Assembly (NCBI GenBank): GCA_025980625.1
Contig: JAICXG010000062.1
Coordinates: forward strand, 1-12,589
Direction: 5' to 3'
From: Chthoniobacterales bacterium
GTDB lineage: Bacteria > Verrucomicrobiota > Verrucomicrobiia > Chthoniobacterales > UBA10450
DNA length: 12,589 nt
Part shown: in pieces, positions 5,891 to 12,478 of the stretch
Layout of the letters: every line of letters starts with the position of its first letter
Numbering within the stretch: the stretch's first letter is position 1
Notes under the pieces: generated by a model
Told to the model about the DNA's origin: nothing
Database searches by the model: none
What the model saw: only the letters and a program-made list of their open reading frames with translations
Made by a program: the position numbers and the translations under genes

Positions 5891-7561
5891 TCAGGCGGAT
5901 CCGTCCAGCGCCTGCCGGACCTTGCTCGCGAGTTCCGCGGCGCTGAAGGGTTTGGGGAGAAAGCACATCGCCGGATCGCGGCGTTCGCGCGGGGCGAGCG
6001 ATTCTTCGAGGTAACCGGAAATGAAAATGATCTTCGTCTCGGGGCTGGTCTGGCGCAGCCAATCGGCAAAATCGCGTCCGCTCATTTCGGGCAAGACCAT
6101 GTCGGTGAGAAGCAGATCGACCTTCGGCGCTCGCGGTGCCGCGATCAGCCGCTTGGCCTCCGCGCCGTGCGCCGCCTCCAGGACATTGTAGCCGAGCCGG
6201 CGCAGGACGCGGACGGACAGTTGCCGAACGCCACCTTCATCCTCGAGAACGAGAATTGTCTCGGTGCCAGCGGGCAGTTTTCGTTGTGACGGTTTCTTAT
6301 AGCTGAGCGGCGGCGGCGCGACGCGCGGGAGGAAAATACGAAAGGTGCTGCCATAGCCGAGTTCGCTTTCCACCGTGATGTGGCCGCCACTTTGCCTGAC
6401 GATGCCGTAGCTGGTCGCGAGTCCGAGTCCGCTATTTTGCGCCCGGTCCTTGGTCGTGAAGAAAGGTTCGAAGAGCCGCGCTTTGACCTCGTCGGTCATC
6501 CCGCAGCCGTCATCCGCGACACTGATGGCGACATATTCCCCCGGCGGAAGATCGGGCGCGGCCGGTTGCGCTCCCGGCTCGATTGCGATCGTCGAGGTGG
6601 CGATCGTTAGGCAACCGCCGTTGATCATGGCGTCACGCGCGTTGACCGCAAGGTTGAGGATAATTTGCGCGAATTGCCCGGCATCAACCCTGACGTGGGC
6701 GCCTTGGGGCAATTGATGCAGGTGGCAGGCGATCGAGATCCGTTCCCCGAGCAGCCGGAGGAGTGAACGCTCAACGTTTGTGATCAGACCGTTGACCTCG
6801 AGCACTGTCGGCTCGAGTGACTGGCGACGGCTGAAGGCGAGCAGTTGATTCGTTAGGCCAGCGGCCCGGCCGCCGGCGTCACGGATTTCTTTCAACTGCT
6901 CGGCGACCGTTCCTTTGACGGCGGAGTCGCTCAGGAGCAGGTCGCTGTAGCCAAGGATGGCGGTGAGGAAATTGTTGAAATCGTGCGCGACGCCGGCCGC
7001 CAGTTGGCCAAAGGCTTCCATCCGCTGCGAACGACAGACCTGCGCCTGGAGTTGCTGGCGCGCGGTCACATCCATCATGGCGCCGATAAGCCGGAGTGGC
7101 GCGCCGGAGTCAGAGCGCATGATGAGGGCGCGCTCGAAAATGAAACGGTATTTTCCGTCGGCGTGTTGGAAACGGTATTCGCCCGTCCAGCGTTCGGCGC
7201 CATTTTGAAACGCTTCTTTCAGGCTCTCCTGGATCGGCCCGAGATCATCGGGGTGAAGATGGTCGAACCAGAAACCGATCTTCGTCCGTGCACGCGAGGG
7301 AGCATGACCGAGCGAAGACTCTAGCCCGCGCGGCCAGGCAAGCGCGCCACTGCCTATATCCCAATCCCGAATCGCATCGTTCGTAGCCCGAGCCAGGACT
7401 TCAAAATAATCCGCGCTCGTTGCCGGAACGATCCCAGCCTCGGATTCATTTTCATCGATTTCCTTCTCATGGATTTTTGCCCATCGGCCGCTTGGTTGGA
7501 GTGTCGCTGCTGCCATCATCTTCACGGCCACAGCCGCGATTGCTTGAAAAGCTACTTCCAT
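5891..7561 (-). CDS. Soluble hybrid sensor histidine kinase: PAS, HisKA, HATPase, receiver
   Basis: The gene encodes 556 residues from the ATG at 7561. The order is: a PAS fold (about 50-168, with the HPDDL and GEYRFQHADGKYRF features of PAS_3); HisKA with the phospho-acceptor His193 in GVAHDFNN; a Bergerat ATPase with the N box (NLAVNARDAM, Asn303/Asn307), G1 (DDGCGM, from 350), F box (EPFFTT) and G2 (GLGL, 378-381); and a C-terminal receiver with acidic LEDE, phospho-acceptor Asp487 in LLTDM and Lys537 in FLPKP. No transmembrane segment is visible, so it should sense a cytoplasmic signal through PAS. The receiver suggests a phosphorelay or self-regulation; the partner is not adjacent. The start is uncertain: TTG 7627, ATG 7561, and ATG 7519/7516 are in frame and none has a good Shine-Dalgarno sequence. 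The gene is divergent from the SDR gene, and gcvP lies downstream on the same strand. Confidence 0.92.
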   Translation of the reverse strand: MEVAFQAIAAVAVKMMAAATLQPSGRWAKIHEKEIDENESEAGIVPATSADYFEVLARATNDAIRDWDIGSGALAWPRGLESSLGHAPSRARTKIGFWFDHLHPDDLGPIQESLKEAFQNGAERWTGEYRFQHADGKYRFIFERALIMRSDSGAPLRLIGAMMDVTARQQLQAQVCRSQRMEAFGQLAAGVAHDFNNFLTAILGYSDLLLSDSAVKGTVAEQLKEIRDAGGRAAGLTNQLLAFSRRQSLEPTVLEVNGLITNVERSLLRLLGERISIACHLHQLPQGAHVRVDAGQFAQIILNLAVNARDAMINGGCLTIATSTIAIEPGAQPAAPDLPPGEYVAISVADDGCGMTDEVKARLFEPFFTTKDRAQNSGLGLATSYGIVRQSGGHITVESELGYGSTFRIFLPRVAPPPLSYKKPSQRKLPAGTETILVLEDEGGVRQLSVRVLRRLGYNVLEAAHGAEAKRLIAAPRAPKVDLLLTDMVLPEMSGRDFADWLRQTSPETKIIFISGYLEESLAPRERRDPAMCFLPKPFSAAELASKVRQALDGSA

Positions 7562-7629
7562 GCCTGCAACGCGGTGGCAGGCAGGAAAAACACTTGCATC
7601 GTTCGCGGCCGAAAATGAGGCTGCCAACG
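7562..7629. promoter_or_regulatory. Divergent intergenic region, kinase / SDR
   Basis: About 68 bases lie between the chosen kinase start and the SDR start, so both promoters must be compressed here or overlap the coding regions. I see no confident -35/-10 pair. The GAGG at 7617-7620, nine bases before the ATG at 7630, is the likely SDR ribosome binding site. Confidence 0.35.
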
Positions 7630-8445
7630 ATGCCGACTGATCTCAGCGGATTTCTCCAAAACCAGAAGGCGCTCGTCACCGGAGGGAACTCGGGGATCGG
7701 TGAAGGCTGCGCCCTCGCGCTCGGGGCGGCGGGCGCGTCAGTGGCGGTGAATTATATTTCCGACGAACCGGAAGCCCATCGGGTCGTGGCCGCGATCCGG
7801 CAGATGGGCCGCGATGCGATCGCGATTCAGGCCGATGTGAGCAAGGAAGAGGATGTGCAGCGGATGTTCGCGGAAACCATCCGGCAATTCGGCACCATCG
7901 ACATTCTGATCAACAACGCCGGCCTGCAGCAGGATGCGCCCTTTCACGAAATGACGCTGCGCCAATGGGAGCGCGTCATCGGCGTGAATCTCACCGGCCA
8001 GTTCCTCTGTGCGCGCGAAGCCGCCCGCGAATTCCTGCGGCGCGGCGTGGTTCCGGAAGTTTCGCGCGCCGCGGGCAAGATCATTTGCATGAGCTCGGTG
8101 CACGAAGTGATCCCGTGGGCCGGGCACGTCAACTACGCGGCGTCAAAGGGCGGTGTGATGCAGTTGATGAAAAGCATGGCGCAGGAGCTGGCGCCGAAAA
8201 AGATCCGGATAAACAGCATTGCGCCGGGCGCGATCAGGACACCGATTAACCGCCTGGCCTGGGAGACGCCCGCAGCGCTGCAAGCGCTGCTCACGCTCAT
8301 TCCTGATCGGCGGATCGGCGAACCGGAAGATATCGCGCGGACCGCGGTCTGGCTCGCCTCTGACTTCTCCGATTACATCACCGGCGCGACCATTTTTGTG
8401 GATGGCGGGATGACACTTTATCCGGGATTCGCGACCGGAGGCTAG
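7630..8445 (+). CDS. Short-chain dehydrogenase, glucose 1-dehydrogenase-like
   Basis: This is a classical SDR of 271 residues. It has a Rossmann TGGNSGIG cofactor loop (17-24), NNAG (95-98), a catalytic tetrad of Asn120, Ser156, Tyr169 and Lys173 (YAASK), and the C-terminal DGGMTLYPGF. The wording around the active site (MSSVHE, IPWAGHVNYAASKGG, NSIAPGAIRTPIN, GEPEDIA) is very close to Bacillus glucose 1-dehydrogenase, which oxidises beta-D-glucose to gluconolactone with NAD(P)+. The true substrate may be another sugar or polyol. The ATG at 7630 is chosen because GAGG lies nine bases upstream and its product matches the usual family length. ATG 7615 adds five residues and lacks a site. lpxD follows 42 bases downstream on the same strand and could be cotranscribed, without an obvious functional link. 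No copy of the GCCTAACG word occurs in this gene. Confidence 0.93.
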   Translation: MPTDLSGFLQNQKALVTGGNSGIGEGCALALGAAGASVAVNYISDEPEAHRVVAAIRQMGRDAIAIQADVSKEEDVQRMFAETIRQFGTIDILINNAGLQQDAPFHEMTLRQWERVIGVNLTGQFLCAREAAREFLRRGVVPEVSRAAGKIICMSSVHEVIPWAGHVNYAASKGGVMQLMKSMAQELAPKKIRINSIAPGAIRTPINRLAWETPAALQALLTLIPDRRIGEPEDIARTAVWLASDFSDYITGATIFVDGGMTLYPGFATGG

Positions 8446-8487
8446 CGCTGCCTTGCCGGGCTCACCGGCCCCGGCTACAACAGAGCG

Positions 8488-9507
8488 ATGAGCTTAACGG
8501 TGCGGGAAATTGCCGACTCGAGCGGAGGGGAGTTGCGCGGCGATTCTGGCCTAACGATCACCGGCGCAGCCTCGCTCGCCGAGGCGATGCCGGGCGAGAT
8601 TACGTTTTACGGCAACCCGCGTTACCTCGCTGCCTTTCGCAAAACGCGCGCCTCGGCCGCTTTTGTGCCGGAGGATTTCGCGGATGAGATTGTCGAGGCG
8701 CAAATCCGCGTCGCTAACCCGACAAAAGCCTTCGAACAGGTCGTGCTCCGGTTTGCCCCGGAGCCGGTTGCTTTTACGCCCGGCGTGCATTCGAGCGCGG
8801 TTGTCGCCGACGATGCATCGTTAGGCAAAGATGTCGTGGTCGGCGCGCACGTTGTGATCGAGCCGGGCGCGCGAATCGGCGCCGGGAGCCGGATCGGCGC
8901 GAACAGCTATGTTGGTCACGAGACGACGATCGGCGAGGGCTGCATTCTTTATCCGAACGTCACGATCCGGGAACGAACGCGGATCGGAAACCGCGTCATT
9001 ATTCACGGCGGCGTCGTGATCGGCTCAGATGGTTTCGGCTTCGAAATGGAATCGAGCGGACACAAGAAAATCCCGCAGATTGGGATCGTGCAGATCGACG
9101 ATGACGTGGAGATCGGCGCGAACACGACAATCGACCGGGCCCGCTTCGGCCGCACCTGGATCCAGGAAGGAGTCAAGATCGACAATCTGGTCCAGATCGC
9201 GCACAACGTGGTGATTGGGAAACACTCCATCATCGTCGCGCAGGTCGGGATCGCCGGAAGTGTTCGGATCGGCTCGCGGGTGGTGATTGGCGGGCAGGCC
9301 GGGATCATTGGTCATATCGAGATCGATGACGGCACACTGATCGGCGCGCAGACCGGCGTCTCGAAAAGCCTGCACGGCGGCACCTGGTGGGCGACGCCTT
9401 CGCTGCCGTTGAAAGAAGCGCTCGAGCAACTCGCCTGGGTGCGCCGGCTGGGCAAGCTCTTCGACCGGGTCAAAGCCTTGGAGAAGAAAATCGGCCGCGA
9501 CGGCTAA
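8488..9507 (+). CDS. lpxD: UDP-3-O-acylglucosamine N-acyltransferase
   Basis: LpxD transfers a 3-hydroxyacyl chain from acyl carrier protein to UDP-3-O-acyl-glucosamine, the third step of lipid A synthesis, in the cytoplasm. The 339-residue protein has the family architecture: an N-terminal uridine-binding domain (1-100, with ITFYGNPRYL), a left-handed beta-helix of hexapeptide repeats (about 105-290), and a C-terminal helix (about 305-335). The catalytic histidine is His239 in VQIAHNVVIG, the same number as in E. coli. The DGFGFE and KIPQIG blocks are intact. The start ATG at 8488 has only a weak GAG site nearby. No other lpx or fab gene adjoins it, unlike the usual lpxD-fabZ-lpxA cluster. 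Two copies of the GCCTAACG word lie in frame, supplying rare CTA (8550) and TTA (8819) leucine codons. Confidence 0.97.
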   Translation: MSLTVREIADSSGGELRGDSGLTITGAASLAEAMPGEITFYGNPRYLAAFRKTRASAAFVPEDFADEIVEAQIRVANPTKAFEQVVLRFAPEPVAFTPGVHSSAVVADDASLGKDVVVGAHVVIEPGARIGAGSRIGANSYVGHETTIGEGCILYPNVTIRERTRIGNRVIIHGGVVIGSDGFGFEMESSGHKKIPQIGIVQIDDDVEIGANTTIDRARFGRTWIQEGVKIDNLVQIAHNVVIGKHSIIVAQVGIAGSVRIGSRVVIGGQAGIIGHIEIDDGTLIGAQTGVSKSLHGGTWWATPSLPLKEALEQLAWVRRLGKLFDRVKALEKKIGRDG

Positions 9508-9510
9508 GGC

Positions 9511-9558
9511 TGCGAAGAGTTCGGATCGCGACGAAGAGTGGAGGCGCTGCTCTTCGCA
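9511..9558. terminator. Inverted repeat after lpxD, possible bidirectional terminator
   Basis: TGCGAAGAG (9511-9519) pairs exactly with CTCTTCGCA (9550-9558). An inner alternative, CGAAGAG at 9532-9538, pairs with CTCTTCG at 9550-9556 over an 11-base loop. It starts four bases after the lpxD stop, in the gap between convergent genes, which is the position of a terminator. No T-run follows, so it would be Rho-dependent or non-canonical. Confidence 0.4.
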
Positions 9559-9566
9559 CCAATTAA

Positions 9567-9597
9567 GCTCCTGCGACAGCCTGGAAAGGCTCCTGCG
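9567..9597 (+). repeat. Short direct repeat GCTCCTGCG
   Basis: GCTCCTGCG occurs at 9567-9575 and 9589-9597, 22 bases apart, in the lpxD-lipoprotein convergent gap. It may be part of a degenerate dispersed intergenic element. No function is apparent. Confidence 0.3.
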
Positions 9598-9623
9598 GCG
9601 AGCGCTACAGCGATCGGACTCCG

Positions 9624-10211
9624 CTACGGCACGCGGAAGATTTTGCCGCTGTACGGATCTTTCACCTTTTGGCCTGGAGCAAAACCTTTCACATCGACGT
9701 AGCCGCCGTTGGGATCGAACGGACTGTAAACGTAGCCCGGTTTACCGGGCACCGGCTTCGCGTAGGGCAAGTCTTCTGTAGTCTCTTTCGAAGTCGTGCG
9801 TGGCGGCGCGGAGGACTTTTCGGTCCGCTCATTGGTCGCGATGCGTGGCGTGGCGCTCGGGTGGACATGCTCCGGAGGCGGCGCCGGAGTCTCGCGCGCT
9901 GTAATCTCGCGCCGCGTCTCGGATGGAGGCGGCGGTGGGGCCGCAGAGCTACGGAACGGCTGCGGCTGCACCGAATAGGATTGCTCCTGTGGCGGAGGTC
10001 CTGCCGGCGGCGGAGTTTGTCCGCCATAAGCGACTTCCGTGGTTGTCGTGGTGGTGGTTGTGGTTTGCGGTTGTTCGTCGATCCCGAGCTGGCGGCGAAT
10101 GTATTGGTGCGGCGCATCGACGACGCGGAAGGTCGAGACGGCGGCCTCGTGCATCGTGGTGCAGGATGCGAGCGCGAGGGCGGCGACCGAAGCAAAAATG
10201 CAGCGTTTCAT
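9624..10211 (-). CDS. Proline/threonine-rich lipoprotein with conserved C-terminal block
   Basis: A 195-residue protein begins with a lipoprotein signal peptide ending in the lipobox LASC, with the lipidated Cys at 17. A strong Shine-Dalgarno sequence (AGAGGAA, six bases before the ATG) supports the start. The middle is disordered and low-complexity: nine consecutive threonines (50-58), then proline- and serine-rich stretches (about 65-145). The codons of the Thr run are mixed, so it is selected as protein rather than slippage of a pure repeat. The last 45 residues (from YAKPVPGKPGYVYSPF, through GGYVDVKGF, to DPYSGKIFRVP) form a compact block that I associate with short verrucomicrobial proteins of unknown function. 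It is likely anchored to a membrane with a flexible spacer carrying the C-terminal module, perhaps bound to peptidoglycan or another envelope partner (inference). It carries no GCCTAACG word. Confidence 0.85.
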   Translation of the reverse strand: MKRCIFASVAALALASCTTMHEAAVSTFRVVDAPHQYIRRQLGIDEQPQTTTTTTTTTEVAYGGQTPPPAGPPPQEQSYSVQPQPFRSSAAPPPPPSETRREITARETPAPPPEHVHPSATPRIATNERTEKSSAPPRTTSKETTEDLPYAKPVPGKPGYVYSPFDPNGGYVDVKGFAPGQKVKDPYSGKIFRVP

Positions 10212-10217
10212 TGTGGG

Positions 10218-10224
10218 TTCCTCT
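10218..10224 (-). promoter_or_regulatory. Strong ribosome binding site of the lipoprotein gene
   Basis: AGAGGAA on the minus strand lies six bases before the ATG at 10211. It is the best Shine-Dalgarno match in the window, where most starts have weak or no sites, and suggests high expression. Confidence 0.65.
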
Positions 10225-10329
10225 AAAATCGATCAGTAAGACGGGTTCGGGTGCCAAAAAGTTCATTTTCGCGGACGGGCTCGGATCCAGAGTCGGGCTG
10301 CCTCGCCTAACCAGAATAGGTCTCCAAAC

Positions 10330-10358
10330 CGCTGATTCAGCGCGTCAGCGCTGCTGAC
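10330..10358. terminator. Overlapping small hairpins at the end of the response regulator gene
   Basis: Two adjoining perfect inverted repeats are present: CGCTGA/TCAGCG around a one-base centre (10330-10342), and GTCAGC/GCTGAC with a three-base loop (10344-10358), the latter spanning the stop codon at 10345-10347. They may form alternative structures and could slow or end transcription before the lipoprotein gene. No T-run follows on the minus strand. Confidence 0.3.
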
Positions 10359-11028
10359 TCACCCACTGTGCTGCGTAACGCACAACCTCGCGCGCGCTTG
10401 CGACATTAAGTTTCTCCTTAATGTTGGCGCGATGGGCTTCGACCGTTTTCTTGCTCAAGTGCAGCTCCTTCGCGATCTCGTGCATGTCGTGCCCCTCGCC
10501 AATGAGCTGGAACACCTCCAGCTCGCGATCGCTTAACCGCTCGACCGCACTGCGTGCTTCGCCTCCGCCGTGGATGTGATCGAAGAGCATCCGCTTCGTC
10601 ATGCTCGGGCTGATGTAAATCTCGCCGCCGATCACGCTCCGGACCGCTTGCAGGATGGAATCGAGCGCTTCGCGCTTCATTACGTAGCCACGCGCCCCCG
10701 CCCGCAACGCGCGCTCTGCATAGAGCGCTTCATCGTGCATCGAGACCACCAGCACCGGCATGTCGGGATATTCGGCCTTGAGCGATTTCGTCAGCTCGAT
10801 CCCATTGGCGCCGCCCCGCAGCCCGACATCTACCACCGCGAGATCGTAGCGGCGCGAGCGCACCGCGTTGAGCGCCTCGGCACTATTGCCCGCTTCGCCC
10901 CGCACCCGCAGATCGTCCTGCGAATCGAGCAATTGCATCATCCCTTTGCGAAAAAGTGGATGATCATCGACCAGCAGAATTGACCGTTTCTTCTCTTCTG
11001 GCTTTTTGCCGGCAGGTTTTTTCAACAC
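10345..11028 (-). CDS. NarL/FixJ-family response regulator (receiver plus LuxR-type HTH)
   Basis: A 227-residue two-domain transcription factor. The receiver (about 16-133) has the acidic pair Asp21-Asp22 in LLVDDHPLF, phospho-acceptor Asp67 in VVDVGL, switch Ser96 and conserved Lys118. The C-terminal LuxR helix-turn-helix (about 163-227) has LSDRELEVFQLIGEG and LSKKTVEAHRANIKEKL. Phosphorylation should promote dimerisation and DNA binding. No sensor kinase adjoins it. The hybrid kinase at 5891-7561 is 3 kb away and not clearly its partner. The start is a GTG at 11028, or possibly the next codon TTG at 11025, which stands better behind the GGAG site. An out-of-frame ATG at 11030 gives ATG-TGT-TGA across the same site. 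A basic N-terminal tail (KKPAGKKPEEKKR) precedes the receiver. The lipoprotein gene lies 133 bases downstream on the same strand. Confidence 0.95.
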   Translation of the reverse strand: MLKKPAGKKPEEKKRSILLVDDHPLFRKGMMQLLDSQDDLRVRGEAGNSAEALNAVRSRRYDLAVVDVGLRGGANGIELTKSLKAEYPDMPVLVVSMHDEALYAERALRAGARGYVMKREALDSILQAVRSVIGGEIYISPSMTKRMLFDHIHGGGEARSAVERLSDRELEVFQLIGEGHDMHEIAKELHLSKKTVEAHRANIKEKLNVASAREVVRYAAQWVSQQR

Positions 11029-11304
11029 ATCTCCAGTCGGGCCGCCACCTCGTGCTCGAGCAACGGAAGCCCATTGCTAGAATCGCAGAGGAAACGGGCA
11101 AGCGGATGCCCATTTGTGCAGAACAAGCGCCTGAGAAGAACCGCATTCCTCGCCGCGGCTTCCTTTTTGGGGCGGCGGGTAGAGGTTGGAGGTGCATCGC
11201 CTGAAGCCAAGAAGTGCCTGGCCTTTCGCAACTGGCGACAAGCAGGGCGGTGCATTCAGTGCGAGGTTTCCAATGCGATGAAAACACTTGCGACAGGACG
11301 ACGA
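11029..11304. promoter_or_regulatory. Divergent intergenic region, response regulator / alcohol dehydrogenase
   Basis: These 276 bases must hold the promoters of both divergent genes. Both strands stay open for long stretches: a minus-strand frame ends in ATG-TGT-TGA overlapping the regulator start, and a plus-strand frame runs through to about 11204. Neither reads as a known protein. I found no confident promoter or operator. Autoregulation by the adjacent regulator is possible but unsupported by a visible inverted repeat. Confidence 0.35.
11295..11298 (+). promoter_or_regulatory. Ribosome binding site deciding the alcohol dehydrogenase start
   Basis: AGGA lies six bases before the ATG at 11305. 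Alternative in-frame ATGs at 11278, 11332 and 11335 lack a comparable site. Confidence 0.55.
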
Positions 11305-12393
11305 ATGACTGCGCGCCCCAGTTCCGGTCCGATGATGCGCGCCAATGTTTTTCACCGGCCTAACGACATCCGGCTCGAAGAAGTGCCGCGCCCGCGCGCC
11401 GGATTGGGCGAGGCGGTGGTTCGGATCACGCTCACCACGATTTGCGGGACCGATCTCCATATCCTGCGCGGGGAATATCCCGTAAAACCTGGACTCGTGA
11501 TTGGGCACGAACCGGTCGGCGTGATCGAGGAATTGGGCGAAGGTGTGACCGGTTACGAAATTGGCGATCGCGTTTTGACCGGCGCGATCACTCCCTGCGG
11601 CCAGTGCCGCGCCTGTCTGTCGGCCCAATGGGCGCAGTGCGGTCACGGCGAGCACGCTTACGAAGCGCTCGGCGGCTGGCGTTTCGGCAACACCATCAAC
11701 GGCGCCCAGGCCGAATACCTGCTCGTGCCCAACGCGCAGACCAACCTCGCGAAAATTCCCTACGAACTAACCGACGAGCAGGTCGTGCTCCTGGCTGACA
11801 TTGCCTCGACCGGCTTCAGCGGCGCAGAATCGGCGAAAATCAAAATCGGCGATGCAGTCCTGGTTTTCGCGCAGGGCTCGATCGGCCTTTGCGCGACCGC
11901 GGGCGCGAAACTGATGGGCGCCGGGTTCATCATCGGGGTGGAAAGCGATCCGGCGCGAATGAAGATGTCGCGCCAGATGGGCGCGAATGTTGTCCTCGAT
12001 CCGGAGGAGTGCGACGTGGAAGCGGAAGTCAAACGCCTAACGAGTGGTGGCGCGGATGTTGCGATCGAGGCGCTGGGATTGCAGGTCACGTTCGAAACCG
12101 CGCTTCGTTCGCTCCGTCCGGGTGGAACGCTGAGCAGCCTCGGCGTTTATTCCGGCAAATTGGCGATTCCCTACGACGCCTTCGCCGCCGGGATCGGCGA
12201 TTACAAGATCGTGACCACGCTCTGCCCGGGCGGGAAGGAACGGATGCGCCGGCTTATGAGCCTGGTGCAAAGCGGCCGCTTCGATCCGCTCCCGCTCATC
12301 ACGCATCGCTTCTCGTTAGGCGAAATCCTGGAGGCCTACGAGCTCTTCGGCTCGCGCCGCGACGGCGTCCTCAAGGTTGCGATCCGGCCGTGA
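11305..12393 (+). CDS. Zinc-dependent medium-chain alcohol dehydrogenase
   Basis: A 362-residue MDR-superfamily alcohol dehydrogenase. Catalytic zinc ligands are Cys47 (ICGTD), His68 with Glu69 (GHEP) and Asp165 (LADIASTGF). The use of Asp as third ligand and the LCPGG block near residue 306 place it near the secondary-alcohol dehydrogenases typified by Thermoanaerobacter TbADH. Unlike TbADH it keeps the structural-zinc loop, Cys98, Cys101, Cys104 and Cys112. The Rossmann loop reads AQGSIG, with the first glycine of GxGxxG replaced. The strand that follows ends in GVESDP, where TbADH has a Gly-Ser-Arg that binds NADP phosphate; acidic residues here favour NAD (inference). The substrate is unknown. 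The start at 11305 is supported by AGGA six bases upstream. An MBL-fold gene begins 85 bases downstream on the same strand. Three copies of the GCCTAACG word lie inside (11359, 12036, 12314). Confidence 0.93.
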   Translation: MTARPSSGPMMRANVFHRPNDIRLEEVPRPRAGLGEAVVRITLTTICGTDLHILRGEYPVKPGLVIGHEPVGVIEELGEGVTGYEIGDRVLTGAITPCGQCRACLSAQWAQCGHGEHAYEALGGWRFGNTINGAQAEYLLVPNAQTNLAKIPYELTDEQVVLLADIASTGFSGAESAKIKIGDAVLVFAQGSIGLCATAGAKLMGAGFIIGVESDPARMKMSRQMGANVVLDPEECDVEAEVKRLTSGGADVAIEALGLQVTFETALRSLRPGGTLSSLGVYSGKLAIPYDAFAAGIGDYKIVTTLCPGGKERMRRLMSLVQSGRFDPLPLITHRFSLGEILEAYELFGSRRDGVLKVAIRP

Positions 12394-12478
12394 TTTCTTG
12401 CCGCAACCGGTTTGGCGCGGCATGTTGGAAAGGCTGCGGCGGATTTTGCCTAACGAAACCTCAACCAACCAACCACCT
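12394..12478 (+). other. Intergenic leader of the MBL-fold gene, with CAACC repeat and no Shine-Dalgarno
   Basis: The gap ends in a purine-poor stretch holding CAACC followed by two AACC units (12462-12474), immediately before the ATG at 12479. No AGGAG-like sequence is present. A GCCTAACG word lies at 12448-12455. Translation may start on an unstructured leader without anti-SD pairing, or be driven from an upstream coupled context. Confidence 0.4.

Larger units (their letters stand above)
333..12455. repeat. Dispersed word GCCTAACGA / TCGTTAGGC, 20 core copies across the window
   Basis: Exact 7-base cores reading CGTTAGG on the plus strand start at 333, 3435, 4157, 5132, 5595, 5687, 6605, 6851, 8819 and 12314. 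Those reading CCTAACG start at 1076, 2582, 2882, 4927, 5176, 5861, 8550, 11359, 12036 and 12449. All but two (2882, 5132) extend to GCCTAACG, and 17 of 20 have A after the core. Reading in genes: Pro-Asn six times, Leu-Thr six times, Leu-Gly four times, Val-Arg once, and a stop codon once; two are intergenic. With roughly 60% GC, a hand estimate gives one to two cores by chance. It behaves like a genome-wide DNA signal; its role is unknown. Confidence 0.85.

Noticed and set aside
10036..10075. ACC/GTGG-rich stretch in the lipoprotein gene as a trinucleotide slippage tract.
   Set aside because: Threonine codons are mixed (ACC, ACA, ACG), so the run is maintained at the protein level.
333..12455. 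GCCTAAC/GTTAGGC matches the integron attC core consensus (RYYYAAC / GTTRRRY), suggesting a cassette array.
   Set aside because: Copies lie inside conserved housekeeping genes on both strands, without the paired, 60-150 base palindromic attC architecture or an integrase gene. The cassette pattern of one ORF between each pair of sites is absent.
333..12455. TTAGGC resembles the nematode telomere repeat.
   Set aside because: Copies are dispersed, not tandem, and the genes are bacterial.
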